Assembly: GCF_013522925.1 (NCBI RefSeq)
Contig: NZ_JAAMQU010000003.1
Span: 186,001 to 250,000, forward strand
DNA: 64,000 nt
Direction of reading: 5' to 3'
Source of the DNA: Pseudomonas japonica
Lineage (GTDB): Bacteria; Pseudomonadota; Gammaproteobacteria; Pseudomonadales; Pseudomonadaceae
Part shown: positions 9,773-18,982 of the stretch, in pieces
How the letters are laid out: each line of letters opens with the position of its first letter
How positions within the stretch are numbered: the first letter of the stretch is position 1
Translations under genes and position numbers: made by a program
Notes under the pieces: model-generated
What the model was told of the DNA's origin: nothing
What the model saw: the letters and a program-made list of their open reading frames with translations, nothing else
The model's database searches: none

Positions 9773-10045
9773 ATGCTGTCTACACTTGAACTACGCAATA
9801 TCATTGAAAGCAGCTTTCTTCCCCAGCGGTGCCAATGCACCCAGGGGCCGGATCAGTCGCTCACCGTCAAGGTTTTCGAAAAGGGCTCCGACCGCCCGGA
9901 TTTCATGGTCACCGGTATCAATACTCGCGAGCTCAACAGCAGCCGCGCGATCTCCAACCTGATCGCCGGCCTTCGACGTGATCTGTCGACGCGGCAGGGG
10001 ATGAATCAGGTGGAACAGCGCCGCCGAGCCAGCGCCAGCTTGTAG
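9773..10045 (+). CDS. DUF1652 family protein (first of three)
   Basis: Ninety-residue protein of the Pseudomonas-specific DUF1652 family; function unknown. Family hallmarks are the N-terminal LELRNIIESSFLPQRCQC, a central strand region (FMVTGINT) and RAISNLIAGLRRDL at about residues 57-70. A GGGAGAGG ribosome site lies upstream of the ATG. It has no signal peptide or membrane segment. It pairs clearly with the gene at 60136-60408 and more distantly with the one at 50716-50976. A long imperfect hairpin begins 31 bases after its stop. Confidence 0.85.
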   Translation: MLSTLELRNIIESSFLPQRCQCTQGPDQSLTVKVFEKGSDRPDFMVTGINTRELNSSRAISNLIAGLRRDLSTRQGMNQVEQRRRASASL

Positions 10046-10075
10046 AAATGTCCCGGCGCTCGGTGATGCTGCGTT

Positions 10076-10134
10076 AAAAGCAGGCTCGGAATGCTCATTT
10101 ACACCTAGTAAACTCCGCTTCCTCGCCTGCTTTT
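10076..10134. repeat. long symmetrical hairpin element
   Basis: AAAAGCAGGC at 10076-10085 is exactly complementary to GCCTGCTTTT at 10125-10134. Inside, GGAA pairs with TTCC and TTTAC with GTAAA, separated by a symmetrical 6x6 internal loop, with a 5-base apex. The 59-base structure sits between two convergent genes and could stop transcription in both directions, since A-runs and T-runs flank it. It could also be a structured RNA or a dispersed repeat. Confidence 0.6.
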
Positions 10135-10187
10135 GCCTTGCCTGACCTTCGCGCGAAACATTTCCCGTTATCTATTTATTTATACGA

Positions 10188-10217
10188 CCCGCACCGCCTC
10201 AGGCCGTGCGGGTTTTT
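10188..10217 (+). terminator. Rho-independent terminator
   Basis: CCCGCAC and GTGCGGG form a 7-bp stem around CGCCTCAGGCC, followed at once by seven T. The T-run orients it on the plus strand, so a plus-strand transcript, from the DUF1652 gene or a short RNA, ends here next to ppiC. Confidence 0.85.
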
Positions 10218-10493
10218 TTAATCCCGGTAGAACACCTGCACCAGATGATAGCCGAAGCGGCTTTTGACGGGGCCGTGGATCACTTTCAGCGCCTTGCGGA
10301 AGATGATCTGGTCGATTGCGCCCACCATTTGCCCGGGGCGTACTTCCCCGAGGTCACCGCCGCGCTTTGCGGAAGGGCAAGTGGAGTGCTTGCGCGCCAG
10401 TACATCGAATGGCTCGCCCTTGGCCAGGCGCTGGCGAAGGGTTTCTGCCTCTTGGGCGGTGCGAACGAGTATGTGACGGGCCTGAGCTTTCAT
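10218..10493 (-). CDS. ppiC: parvulin-type peptidyl-prolyl isomerase PpiC
   Basis: Small cytoplasmic prolyl isomerase formed by a single parvulin domain of 91 residues, accelerating cis/trans isomerisation of X-Pro bonds. The fold signatures are ARHILVRT at residues 5-12, GGDLGEVRPGQMV near 45-57 and the C-terminal SRFGYHLVQV, which carries the conserved His. There is no signal sequence, separating it from periplasmic SurA and PpiD. It ends beside the plus-strand terminator and is transcribed in the same direction as the downstream Ku-side genes but far from them. Confidence 0.93.
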   Translation of the reverse strand: MKAQARHILVRTAQEAETLRQRLAKGEPFDVLARKHSTCPSAKRGGDLGEVRPGQMVGAIDQIIFRKALKVIHGPVKSRFGYHLVQVFYRD

Positions 10494-10559
10494 GGATAGT
10501 GCTGAAATAACGGAAACGGGCGCGCATGGTACTGCCTGAACGCCAGCGCGCCCACCCCG

Positions 10560-12689
10560 CTAGTCGCCGATCATCTGGCGCACCTTGCTGGCCAGCATTT
10601 CCAGCGTGAACGGTTTGCTCACGATGTCCATGCCTTCCTCCAGGTACGTGTCGCGATCCGCCGCCTTGTCGATATAACCCGTCATGAACAGCACCTTGAG
10701 CCCCGGCCGACGGTCGCGGGCGATTTCGGCCAGTTGCCGGCCGTTCATACCGGGCAGGCCTACGTCGGTCACCAACAGGTCGATCCGCAGCGCGGAGTCG
10801 AGCAGGGGCACGGCTACTTCCGCATCGGCGGCCGGGTGGCCCCGGTAGCCCAGTTCATCCAGTACGTTAAGGATGAGCATGCGCACAGCGGGGTCGTCCT
10901 CGACCACCAGCACGCTTTCACCCTCCTGTGCCAGCGGCGGAATGCACTCGGCTTCAAGCGTTGCCTGGGCGGCATGTGGTTCCAGATAACGCGGCAAATA
11001 CAGACACACTTCAGTCCCTTGGCCTAGCTCGCTCACCAGGCTTACGTGCCCGCCGCTTTGTTGGGCGAAGCCATAAATCATCGACAAGCCCAGGCCGGTA
11101 CCTTGTCCTGTGGGTTTTGTGGTGAAGAACGGGTCGAACGCCTTGGCCCGGGTGGAGGCGGACATCCCGCTGCCAGTGTCTTTCACGCACAAGGTTACAT
11201 AATGGCCGGGCCGCACCGGCTCCATGGGCGGGTTTTCACGGGGGTCGTCAATCAGCTGGTTGCCGCTGGTGATCAGCAGGCGCCCACCGTCTGGCATGGC
11301 GTCGCGAGCATTGATCACCAGGTTGAGCAGCGCGCTTTCCAGCTGATTAGGGTCGGTATGCACCGGCCAGACGTCGGGCGCGAGCTCCAGGCGTAGCTCG
11401 ATCTGTTCGCCGGTAGTGCGTGCCAGCAGGTCTTCCAGCGAAAGCACCAAGGTGTTGAGGTCGATGCGTTGACGATCCAGCGACTGCCGACGGGAAAAGG
11501 CGAGCAGGCGGTGGGTGAGGGCGGCCGCGCGCTGCGCCGAGGACAACGCGGCGTCGGCGAACCGGCCGATTTCCGCGCTGCGGCCTTTGGCAATGTAGCG
11601 GTTCATCAAGTCCAGGCTCCCCATGATGCCGGTGAGCATGTTGTTGAAGTCGTGGGCGATGCCGCCAGTCAATTGCCCCACGGCCTCCATCTTCTGTGCA
11701 TGGCGCAGCAACTCCTCGGCGCGTTCACGCTCCTGCGCTTCGGCCAGAAGCCGGCGGTTGGCATCGATCAGTGCGCGAGTACGTTCAGCCACGCGCTGCT
11801 CGAGCGTTTCGTTGAGCTCGCGAAGCGCCTGTTCGGCCAGCTTGCGTTCGGTAATGTCGATGGACGCCCCAATGAAGCGGGCGGGGCGCCCGTGATCGTC
11901 ACGGAAGCACCGCCCTCGGGCGAACACCCAGCGCCAGCCGCCATCCGCCTGAAGCAGGCGGTACTCCTCTGCGAATTCACCGCTGCCGTGCATGCAGGCC
12001 TTGATCCGACGTGCCACGAACACGCGGTCTTCGGGATGGACTGCCGCAAGATAATCGCCTATCGGCCGTTGGCCTGCCTGAACAGGATCGACATTGTGCA
12101 TATATGCGAAGTGGGCATCGGCGATAAACCGATCCTCACGTATATACCAGTCCCAGGTACCTACCGCGTGGGTCGCATCCAGGGCAAGCCTCAGCCGCTC
12201 TTCAGAGGCTTGATGAGCCCGCCGTTGTTCGGCAAGGCGAGCCTCGAGCACGCCCTCGTTGACACCCGTGGAAGGGTCGGCGAGCACCGTGAGCCAGATT
12301 CCGATGACCATGCCTTTATCATCGCGCACCGGTGCGAAGTGGGCGCTGAGGCGGGCCGAAACGGATGTGCCGGATGCGGGCCTTAAACCGGGTACCACGG
12401 AGCGATCGCCCTCGCTGGCTGCCTGCAGCGCCACGGCGAGGGGGTAGTCGGGCTCCGGTAGCAGATCACGCAGGGCTTGACCGGGGCGCGGTATGGGCAA
12501 CCCCAGCGCCTCAACCAGGGCAGGGTTGGCAATCAGTTGGTGGTGTGCACCCCACAGCACAGCGGTGGGCACTGGCGCATTCAATGCGATGTCTACCGCC
12601 ATGCGCAGCGCTGGCGGGCATTGCGACAGTTGTTCCAGGCGCGCTGCGCTGTGGGGTGCCAGCGTAGTCGCCGGTTTGGTAACTGTCAT
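10560..12689 (-). CDS. PAS-containing hybrid sensor histidine kinase
   Basis: Cytoplasmic hybrid kinase of about 709 residues. In order: an N-terminal PAS-like region, a second PAS/PAC domain ([12 protein letters not shown]... through [15 protein letters not shown]), a short coiled coil, the HisKA phospho-acceptor [13 protein letters not shown], an HATPase with [12 protein letters not shown], and a C-terminal receiver with EDD and the phospho-acceptor Asp in [13 protein letters not shown]. There is no membrane segment, so the signal is probably cytoplasmic (redox, light or ligand). I chose ATG 12689 because AGGT precedes it; an ATG at 12710 has no ribosome site. The PilU-like gene is divergent. 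Confidence 0.9.
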   Translation of the reverse strand: MTVTKPATTLAPHSAARLEQLSQCPPALRMAVDIALNAPVPTAVLWGAHHQLIANPALVEALGLPIPRPGQALRDLLPEPDYPLAVALQAASEGDRSVVPGLRPASGTSVSARLSAHFAPVRDDKGMVIGIWLTVLADPSTGVNEGVLEARLAEQRRAHQASEERLRLALDATHAVGTWDWYIREDRFIADAHFAYMHNVDPVQAGQRPIGDYLAAVHPEDRVFVARRIKACMHGSGEFAEEYRLLQADGGWRWVFARGRCFRDDHGRPARFIGASIDITERKLAEQALRELNETLEQRVAERTRALIDANRRLLAEAQERERAEELLRHAQKMEAVGQLTGGIAHDFNNMLTGIMGSLDLMNRYIAKGRSAEIGRFADAALSSAQRAAALTHRLLAFSRRQSLDRQRIDLNTLVLSLEDLLARTTGEQIELRLELAPDVWPVHTDPNQLESALLNLVINARDAMPDGGRLLITSGNQLIDDPRENPPMEPVRPGHYVTLCVKDTGSGMSASTRAKAFDPFFTTKPTGQGTGLGLSMIYGFAQQSGGHVSLVSELGQGTEVCLYLPRYLEPHAAQATLEAECIPPLAQEGESVLVVEDDPAVRMLILNVLDELGYRGHPAADAEVAVPLLDSALRIDLLVTDVGLPGMNGRQLAEIARDRRPGLKVLFMTGYIDKAADRDTYLEEGMDIVSKPFTLEMLASKVRQMIGD

Positions 12690-12795
12690 CGGCTTACCTT
12701 TGCTTGCCATTCGATTTGCACCACAAGGCCTTTCCCAGCCAAGCTATGCGCCTTGGCGCTTATTGATCTCAACGTATTATTGGCGGACTGCATTC

Positions 12796-13956
12796 ATGGA
12801 TCTCCCGGCCCTGCTCAAACTGCTTGCCACCCAGGACGGTTCCGACCTGTACCTTTCTACCGGCGCGCCGCCCTGCGCCAAGTTCAATGGTGTGCTGCGG
12901 CCCGTGGCCGCCGAGGCGCTGAAGCCAGGGGAGGTGGCGCAGATCGCTGCGAGCATCATGGATGCCGAGCAACGGGTGGACTTCGAGCGAGAGCTGGAAA
13001 TGAACCTGGCGCTGTCGCTGCCCGGCGTGGGCCGGTTCAGGGTGAACATTTTCAAACAGCGCAACGAGGTCTCCCTCGTAGCCCGTAACATCAAACTCGA
13101 CATCCCATTGTTTGACGACCTCAAGCTGCCCCCCGTACTGCTGGATGTGATCCTGCGCAAGCATGGCCTGGTACTGTTCATCGGCGCGACGGGCTCGGGT
13201 AAATCCACGTCCCTCGCGGCCTTGATCGACCATCGCAACCGTAGCAGCAGTGGCCACATCATTACTATCGAAGATCCCGTGGAGTATATCCACCGCCACA
13301 AGAAGTGCATCGTGAACCAACGCGAGGTGGGTGTAGACACACGAAGTTTCCGCGCGGCGTTGAAAAATACCCTGCGCCAGGCACCCGATGTGATCCTCAT
13401 CGGGGAAATCCGTGACCGCGAAACCATGGAGCATGCGCTCGCCTTCGCCGACACGGGCCATTTGGCAATCTCCACTCTTCACGCCAACAACGCCAACCAG
13501 GCACTGGACCGGATCATCAACTTCTTCCCGGAAGAGCGGCGGCCGCAATTGCTCCAGGATCTGGGTAATAACCTGCAGGCCTTCGTGTCGCAGCGGCTGG
13601 TGAAAACCGTGGATGGAAAGCGGCGCGCCGCCGTGGAGGTCATGCTCGGCACGCCGACCATTCGGGACCTGATCCACCGCAGCGAATTCGGCGAATTGAA
13701 AGGGATCATGGAAAAGTCAGTGAACCTGGGCATGCGTACCTTTGACATGGCGCTGTTCGACCTGGTTGTCGAAGGGGCCATCAGCGAAGAAGAAGCCCTG
13801 AAGAACGCCGACTCGGCCAACAATTTGCGCCTGCGCCTTAAACTGCAGCGCGACAATCCGGCCGAACGCAGTACTGCGCCGGCAGCCCCGGCGGGTGCAG
13901 CGCGGCCGGGCAAACCGGATTGGGGCCTGGTAAGTGACGAGGATGGCCACGGCTGA
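12796..13956 (+). CDS. pilU: PilT/PilU-family twitching motility ATPase, PilU type
   Basis: Hexameric AAA-like ATPase of the type IV pilus retraction family, 386 residues. Walker A is GATGSGKSTS, the Asp box is IITIEDPVEY, Walker B is VILIGEIRD and the His box is AISTLHANN. The C-terminal segment GIMEKSVNLGMRTFDMALFDL followed by EALKNADSANNLRLRLKL is the PilU pattern and not PilT. The ATG at 12796 gives MDLPALLKLLATQDGSDLYL, the normal family start; the frame runs far upstream without coding character. The usual neighbour pilT is absent here. Confidence 0.88.
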   Translation: MDLPALLKLLATQDGSDLYLSTGAPPCAKFNGVLRPVAAEALKPGEVAQIAASIMDAEQRVDFERELEMNLALSLPGVGRFRVNIFKQRNEVSLVARNIKLDIPLFDDLKLPPVLLDVILRKHGLVLFIGATGSGKSTSLAALIDHRNRSSSGHIITIEDPVEYIHRHKKCIVNQREVGVDTRSFRAALKNTLRQAPDVILIGEIRDRETMEHALAFADTGHLAISTLHANNANQALDRIINFFPEERRPQLLQDLGNNLQAFVSQRLVKTVDGKRRAAVEVMLGTPTIRDLIHRSEFGELKGIMEKSVNLGMRTFDMALFDLVVEGAISEEEALKNADSANNLRLRLKLQRDNPAERSTAPAAPAGAARPGKPDWGLVSDEDGHG

Positions 13957-13963
13957 CAGCGGG

Positions 13964-14785
13964 TCACACCATTCGCAGGCGCTGCTTGCGTGTGGGCGGG
14001 GGGAAGGCGACGTCCAGTTCCGCGAGGTCCTGCGGGGTCAACTGCAACTCGGCGGCGCGCGCGTTCAGGCGCACGTGCACGGGGTCCACTGCTTTAGGGA
14101 TGGCCATTACATTGCCGCTGCGGATCACCCAGGCCAGGCACACTTCCGGCGGCGTTACCTTGTGCCGCACGGCGATCTGCTGCAGGGCCGGGTGGTCAAG
14201 AAAGCGCCCGCCCTGGGCGAGCGGGCAGTACGCCATGATCGGCTTACCTTGCTCGGCCGCCCAGGGCAACAGGTCGTATTCGATCCCGCGGGCTTCCGGG
14301 TTGTACAGCACCTGCTGAGTCGCGCAGTTGTCCAGCGGCGTGCCCTGGAGGTCCGGCAGGTCAAAGTTGGACAACCCCCAGGCGCCGATCTTGCCGGCCT
14401 CACGCAATTGCTCGAAGCCTTCGATGGTTTCTTCAAGCGGGTACTCCCCTGGCCAGTGCAGCAGATAAAGGTCCAGACGTTCCACACCCAGGCGTTGCAG
14501 GCTGCGTTCACAGGCGGCGATCACGCCATGACGGCTGGCGTTATGCGGGTACACCTTGCTCACCAGATACAGCGGTTCGGTATTGCCGCGAAGGGCTTCG
14601 CCTACCACCCGCTCGGCCTCGCCTTCGCCGTACATTTCCGCGGTATCGATCACCTTCAGGCCCAATTCCAGGCCCAGGCGCAAGGCTGCAATTTCATCCT
14701 GCCGGCGGCTTGGGTCCTCGCCCATGCGCCAGGTGCCCTGGCCGATCGGAGGAAGGGCCTGGCCGGCCAGTGTTACAGCTCGCAT
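13964..14785 (-). CDS. aldo/keto reductase
   Basis: NADPH-dependent oxidoreductase of the AKR superfamily, 273 residues, a TIM barrel. The catalytic tetrad is visible as Asp and Tyr in IDTAEMYG, Lys in LVSKVYP and His in LLHWPG. The cofactor-binding tail motif AIPKAVDP is near residue 230. It resembles the YajO/YeaE-type bacterial reductases that act on methylglyoxal and other small carbonyls; the real substrate is unknown. It lies 18 bases after the LysR gene on the same strand, so the two may be co-transcribed. Confidence 0.88.
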   Translation of the reverse strand: MRAVTLAGQALPPIGQGTWRMGEDPSRRQDEIAALRLGLELGLKVIDTAEMYGEGEAERVVGEALRGNTEPLYLVSKVYPHNASRHGVIAACERSLQRLGVERLDLYLLHWPGEYPLEETIEGFEQLREAGKIGAWGLSNFDLPDLQGTPLDNCATQQVLYNPEARGIEYDLLPWAAEQGKPIMAYCPLAQGGRFLDHPALQQIAVRHKVTPPEVCLAWVIRSGNVMAIPKAVDPVHVRLNARAAELQLTPQDLAELDVAFPPPTRKQRLRMV

Positions 14786-14803
14786 AGTGATCTCCTTGCG
14801 GGG

Positions 14804-15709
14804 TCATGAAAGGGCGGGATCTGCCGGAACGGCCAGCGTGGCCAGCAGCACATCCCCCAATACCTGGGCAGCGCTGGACAGCTGGTGGTCAGCAAGCCGC
14901 ATCATTCCGATTCGCCTTTCAATCCGAGGTTCCTCCAATGGAAGGCAATGGGCGCCCGACTCTTCCATCTGCTGGCTGCACAATGCCGGCACTGCACTTA
15001 CGCCCAGGCCGCAGGCTACCATCCGGCCTACGGTGCTCAGCTGATGGCTCTCGAACGCTACGGCCAGGCCACCGTGGCGCTCGCGCAGGTCGGCCTCGAG
15101 CAACAAGCGCACCGCGGACGGCCGTTGAAGGGTAATGAAATCCGCTTCCAGCAGTTCGGCCCACGTCACGCTGCTCAGCCGGGCCAAGGGGGAGTCCCGC
15201 GGCACCACGGCGACGAAGCGGTCTGTGAACAGCGGCTGAAATACCAGGGAGCGCAACGACTCAGGCTCGAATCCGATACCCAGCTCCACGCGGCGCTGGC
15301 GAACCATTTCCACCACTTGCTCGTTGACCACGTCATGGACGGCTACATTGACGTTAGGGTGCAGGTCCTTGAAGCGACGCAGGGCCTTGGGCAGGAGATT
15401 TCCGGCAAAGGAGGGCATGGCTGCGATGGAGACTTTTCCTCGCTGCAGTGTGAAGTGCTGGCGCATCAACTCTTCGGTGTTGTCCCAGTCGGCAAGCAGC
15501 CGCCGTGCCAGCGGCAGCAAGGTTTCGCCCTCTGGCGTAAGCCGTACGCTGCGCGTGCTGCGAACGAGCAACGGGCCGCCAAGGTTTTCTTCCAGCGCTT
15601 TGATGGTCAGGCTAAGGGCCGGCTGGGACAGGTGCAGTCGCTCGCCGGCCTGAGCGAAGCTCAGAGTTTGGGAGATGGTGACAAACGCACGAAGCTGCCG
15701 GGGATTCAT
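14804..15709 (-). CDS. LysR-family transcriptional regulator of the CoA-transferase operon
   Basis: A 301-residue LysR protein. The N-terminal helix-turn-helix is MNPRQLRAFVTISQTLSFAQAGERLHLSQPALSLTIKALE (residues 1-40), followed by a LysR substrate-binding fold. It is divergent from the CoA-transferase/AtoE operon with a 115-base intergenic region that contains two inverted repeats, so it probably controls that operon. A similar regulator (DhcR) accompanies the dehydrocarnitine CoA-transferase genes in P. aeruginosa. That assignment is by context only. Confidence 0.88.
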   Translation of the reverse strand: MNPRQLRAFVTISQTLSFAQAGERLHLSQPALSLTIKALEENLGGPLLVRSTRSVRLTPEGETLLPLARRLLADWDNTEELMRQHFTLQRGKVSIAAMPSFAGNLLPKALRRFKDLHPNVNVAVHDVVNEQVVEMVRQRRVELGIGFEPESLRSLVFQPLFTDRFVAVVPRDSPLARLSSVTWAELLEADFITLQRPSAVRLLLEADLRERHGGLAVAFESHQLSTVGRMVACGLGVSAVPALCSQQMEESGAHCLPLEEPRIERRIGMMRLADHQLSSAAQVLGDVLLATLAVPADPALS

Positions 15710-15715
15710 TAAATT

Positions 15716-15776
15716 TCCATATCAATGGATCAGTAAATCAAACTTATCAAATCAGCCAGCGGGGCGGAAGATAAGT
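15716..15776. promoter_or_regulatory. divergent LysR control region with two inverted repeats
   Basis: TCCAT and ATGGA flank a 4-base spacer at 15716-15729, just upstream of the LysR start. Farther on, ACTTATC (15742-15748) and GATAAGT (15770-15776) form a 7-bp inverted repeat with a 21-base spacer. LysR proteins bind dyads of this kind between divergent genes. Which one is the recognition site is not known. Confidence 0.4.
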
Positions 15777-15824
15777 CAGCGCCAGCCCCTCGGCAATCAA
15801 TAACAACAGTAAAGGCAAACCTCC

Positions 15825-16523
15825 ATGGCCGGACTCGATAAACGGGTATACAGCTACGAAGAGGCCCTCGCAGGGCTTACCGACAACATGACCGTGCTAT
15901 CCGGCGGCTTCGGCCTGTGCGGCATTCCGGAGAATCTCATCGCCCAGATCAAGCGTATGGGCGTGCGCGGGCTCACGGTGGTGTCCAACAACTGCGGCGT
16001 CGATGGCTTTGGGCTAGGCGTGCTGCTCGAGGACCGCCAGATCCGCAAGATGATTGCCTCTTACGTGGGCGAGAACGCGCTGTTCGAGCGCCAGTTGCTC
16101 GATGGCGAGCTTGAAGTGGAGCTTACCCCTCAAGGTACCTTGGCTGAAAAGATGCGCGCCGGCGGCGCGGGCATTCCTGCGTTCTATACCGCAACCGGCT
16201 ACGGCACGCCGGTAGCCGAAGGTAAGGAAGTACGCGAATTCAACGGGCGGCATTACATCCTCGAGCAAGCCATCACGGGCGATTTCGCCATTGTGAAGGG
16301 CTGGAAAGCGGACCATTTCGGCAACGTGGTTTACCGCCACACAGCTCAGAACTTCAACCCCCTGGCGGCCACGGCCGGCCGCATCACAGTGGTGGAAGTA
16401 GAGGAAATCGTGGAGCCCGGCATGCTGGAGCCCAGCCAGATTCACACCCCGGGCATCTTCGTGGACCGAGTGATACAGGGCCAATTCGAAAAACGTATCG
16501 AAAAACGCACCCTGAAGGCGTGA
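15825..16523 (+). CDS. 3-oxoacid CoA-transferase subunit A
   Basis: Alpha subunit (232 residues) of a class I CoA-transferase that moves CoA from a donor such as succinyl-CoA to a 3-oxoacid. The N-terminal glycine loop [13 protein letters not shown] (about 26-38) and the [14 protein letters not shown] region are family marks. An AGGCAAACCTCC segment precedes the ATG. It is the first gene of an operon with subunit B and an AtoE permease. The likely substrate is acetoacetate or a related 3-oxoacid such as dehydrocarnitine; the sequence does not decide between them. Confidence 0.9.
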   Translation: MAGLDKRVYSYEEALAGLTDNMTVLSGGFGLCGIPENLIAQIKRMGVRGLTVVSNNCGVDGFGLGVLLEDRQIRKMIASYVGENALFERQLLDGELEVELTPQGTLAEKMRAGGAGIPAFYTATGYGTPVAEGKEVREFNGRHYILEQAITGDFAIVKGWKADHFGNVVYRHTAQNFNPLAATAGRITVVEVEEIVEPGMLEPSQIHTPGIFVDRVIQGQFEKRIEKRTLKA

Positions 16524-16549
16524 TCGCACCCTATACGAGGCTCTGTAAC

Positions 16550-17206
16550 ATGGCACTTACCCGTGAACAAATGGCGCAACGCGTCGCTCGCGAACTGCAG
16601 GATGGTTTTTATGTAAACCTGGGGATTGGCATCCCCACGCTGGTCGCCAACTACGTGCCCGAGGGCATGGATGTAATGCTGCAATCAGAAAACGGCCTGC
16701 TGGGGATGGGAGCGTTTCCCACCGAACAAACCGTGGACGCTGACATGATCAATGCCGGCAAGCAAACCGTGACCGCGCGCACAGGTGCATCGATTTTCGA
16801 TTCCGCCACCTCCTTCGCGATGATTCGCGGCGGCCATGTGGACCTTACCGTGCTGGGCGCCTTCGAGGTGGATGTCGAGGGCAATATCGCCTCCTGGATG
16901 ATCCCCGGCAAGCTGGTGAAGGGTATGGGCGGGGCCATGGATCTGGTGGCCGGCGCGGACAACATCATCGTGACCATGACCCATGCGTCAAAGGACGGCG
17001 AATCCAAGCTGCTGCCGCGTTGCAGCCTTCCACTGACTGGCGCGGGTTGTATCCGCAAGGTGCTTACCGACCTGGCGTGGCTTGAGATCGAAGACGGCGC
17101 GTTCGTTCTGCGCGAGCGCGCACCGGGCGTGAGCGTGGAAGAAATCGTAGCCAAAACCGCTGGCAAACTGATTGTGCCCGCTGAAGTCCCCGAAATGGTG
17201 TTCTGA
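16550..17206 (+). CDS. 3-oxoacid CoA-transferase subunit B
   Basis: Beta subunit, 218 residues. The catalytic glutamate that forms the enzyme-CoA thioester lies in LQSENGLLGMG near residue 46. GIGIPTLVANY in the N-terminal region and VTMTHASKDG are also typical. The ATG at 16550 matches the family start MALTREQMAQR; the longer frame from 16520 is unlikely. It follows subunit A by 26 bases and precedes the permease gene, with a large hairpin in between. Confidence 0.9.
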   Translation: MALTREQMAQRVARELQDGFYVNLGIGIPTLVANYVPEGMDVMLQSENGLLGMGAFPTEQTVDADMINAGKQTVTARTGASIFDSATSFAMIRGGHVDLTVLGAFEVDVEGNIASWMIPGKLVKGMGGAMDLVAGADNIIVTMTHASKDGESKLLPRCSLPLTGAGCIRKVLTDLAWLEIEDGAFVLRERAPGVSVEEIVAKTAGKLIVPAEVPEMVF

Positions 17207-17229
17207 AGCGCTACCCTGTTGTCGTGAGC

Positions 17230-17273
17230 GCGTCGCTACCCAAGGGCTCCACGCCGCCCTCGGGTAGCGGCGC
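17230..17273 (+). promoter_or_regulatory. intercistronic hairpin upstream of atoE
   Basis: CGCTACCC (17234-17241) pairs exactly with GGGTAGCG (17262-17269). Outer bases extend the stem to 12 pairs with one G-T, and an inner GGG/CCC pairing further stabilises it. No T-run follows. It could protect the CoA-transferase message or attenuate the permease gene. Confidence 0.5.
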
Positions 17274-17314
17274 GTTCACGGTTTTACCCATAACGACAAT
17301 AAAAGGTTCTGCCC

Positions 17315-18733
17315 ATGCCTGCTTCGCTGGAAGACAGCCGTTTCGCCCGGTTCGCCCTTCGGTGCTCGCACTTCGCCGAGCGCTGGTTTCCCGATTCTTA
17401 TGTGTTTGCCGCGTTGGCGGTGGTCGTTGTGGCTCTCGCCGCGCTGGCCATCGGAGGTACGCCCACGGCGACCGCCGCCGCGTTCGGTGACGGCTTCTGG
17501 AGCCTGATCCCCTTTACCATGCAGATGGCCTTTGTGGTGATCGGTGGCTACGTGGTTGCCAGCTCGCCGCCGGCGGCGCGGCTGATCGAGCGCCTGGCGC
17601 GCCTGCCCCGCAATGGCCGTTCAGCCGTGGCCTGGGTGGCGCTGATCTCGATGGTGGCCTCGCTGCTGAACTGGGGGCTGTCGCTGGTATTCGGCGGCTT
17701 GCTGGTGCGTGCGCTGGCGCGCCGTGAGGACCTGCGCATGGATTACCGTGCCGCCGGGGCCGCTGCCTATCTGGGACTGGGCGCGGTGTGGGCGTTGGGG
17801 CTGTCATCGTCAGCGGCCCAGCTTCAGGCCAACCCGGCCAGCCTGCCCCCGTCGATCCTGGCAATTACCGGTGTTATTCCGTTCACCCAGACGATTTTCA
17901 TGTGGCAATCCGGATTGCTGTTGCTGGCATTGGTCGTGGTGTCTCTGGTAGTGGCCTACGCTACGGCACCTGGCCCGGCAACGGCGAAGGATGCGCGTGC
18001 ATGCGGTGTCGAGCCGGTCTTCAGCCTGCCCAAGCTACCGAAGCGGGAGCGCCCGGGTGAATGGCTCGAATACAGCCCCGTGCTGACCTTGATCCTGGTG
18101 GTGCTGGCCGGGGGATGGTTGGCGAAGGAGTTCGCCAGCAAGCCGGCGATCACGGCTATTTCCGGGCTGAACACCTACAACTTCCTGTTCATCATGCTCG
18201 GCGCGCTATTGCATTGGCGGCCGCGCAGCTTCCTTGATGCCGTGGCCCGGGCAGTACCGACCACCACGGGGGTGCTGATTCAGTTCCCATTGTATGGCTC
18301 TATTGCCGCGATCATGACAACGGTAAAAGGCAGTGATGCCCAAACCGTGGCCCACCACATCTCGACGTTCTTTGTGCAGATCGCAACCCATGACACTTAT
18401 GCGTTGCTGATGGGCGTGTACTCGGCGGTGCTGGGCTTCTTTATTCCGTCCGGGGGCGGGAAGTGGATCATTGAAGCACCTTACGTGATGCAGGTTGCCA
18501 ATGACCTGCAGTATCACCTGGGCTGGGCCGTACAGATCTACAACGCCGCCGAGGCGCTGCCTAACCTGATCAACCCTTTCTATATGCTGCCCCTGCTGGG
18601 CGTACTGGGGCTCAAGGCGCGGGAGCTGATCGGCTTCTCCTTCGTGCAACTGCTGGTGCATGCGCCGCTGGTGTTGCTGCTGTTGTGGCTGCTCGGCGGA
18701 ACGTTGGCCTATGCGCCACCTGTGATGCCCTGA
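17315..18733 (+). CDS. atoE: AtoE-type short-chain fatty acid/3-oxoacid permease
   Basis: Inner-membrane permease of 472 residues with about 12 hydrophobic segments, of the AtoE/short-chain fatty-acid transporter family. The conserved tract FFIPSGGGKWIIEAPYV lies near residue 370. It would bring in the substrate for the upstream CoA-transferase. In related Pseudomonas operons a thiolase gene (atoB) usually completes the route to acetyl-CoA, and none is present here. Confidence 0.9.
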   Translation: MPASLEDSRFARFALRCSHFAERWFPDSYVFAALAVVVVALAALAIGGTPTATAAAFGDGFWSLIPFTMQMAFVVIGGYVVASSPPAARLIERLARLPRNGRSAVAWVALISMVASLLNWGLSLVFGGLLVRALARREDLRMDYRAAGAAAYLGLGAVWALGLSSSAAQLQANPASLPPSILAITGVIPFTQTIFMWQSGLLLLALVVVSLVVAYATAPGPATAKDARACGVEPVFSLPKLPKRERPGEWLEYSPVLTLILVVLAGGWLAKEFASKPAITAISGLNTYNFLFIMLGALLHWRPRSFLDAVARAVPTTTGVLIQFPLYGSIAAIMTTVKGSDAQTVAHHISTFFVQIATHDTYALLMGVYSAVLGFFIPSGGGKWIIEAPYVMQVANDLQYHLGWAVQIYNAAEALPNLINPFYMLPLLGVLGLKARELIGFSFVQLLVHAPLVLLLLWLLGGTLAYAPPVMP

Positions 18734-18738
18734 AATGA

Positions 18739-18765
18739 CACTGCCCTCGCGATGCGAGGGCAGTG
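18739..18765 (+). terminator. hairpin after atoE
   Basis: CACTGCCCTCGC and GCGAGGGCAGTG form a perfect 12-bp stem with a 3-base loop, six bases past the atoE stop. No T-run follows; it is probably the 3' end of the operon. Confidence 0.6.
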
Positions 18766-18808
18766 GGGCAGGCCAGGGCCTATGTCACACAATCAGCAAG
18801 AGGTAGAT

Positions 18809-18970
18809 CTAGCCGCCATCGGTGTCGATGTCGGCATCCTTGGGCTTGTACAGCTTCTCCTCATCCTGCTCGGGCTCAAAGTCCGGGCTGAAGGTGTTCC
18901 CTTCCGGCGTTGAAGGGTCATCGCTTTCAGGCAGGCCTGAAGTGCGATCGTCAGGTTCGCGGGTGGTCAT
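18809..18970 (-). CDS. small acidic hypothetical protein, 53 aa
   Basis: Predicted 53-residue protein beginning MTTREPDDRTSGLPES and ending KDADIDTDGG. It is rich in Asp, Glu, Pro and Ser, has no hydrophobic core and is probably disordered. A clear GGAGG lies upstream. Two adjacent ATG codons follow it; I chose the second, five bases from the GGAGG. It lies 12 bases downstream of the secreted Gly/Thr-rich protein and may be co-transcribed. Function is unknown. Confidence 0.65.
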   Translation of the reverse strand: MTTREPDDRTSGLPESDDPSTPEGNTFSPDFEPEQDEEKLYKPKDADIDTDGG

Positions 18971-18982
18971 CATTGCCTCCGC

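Noticed and set aside
9600..9962. 120-residue frame overlapping the DUF1652 start
   Set aside because: No ribosome site or homology; it overlaps the certain DUF1652 gene in another frame.
12493..12795. N-terminal extension of the PilU-like frame
   Set aside because: The extra 100 residues overlap the divergent histidine-kinase gene and lack homology character; the ATG at 12796 matches the family start.
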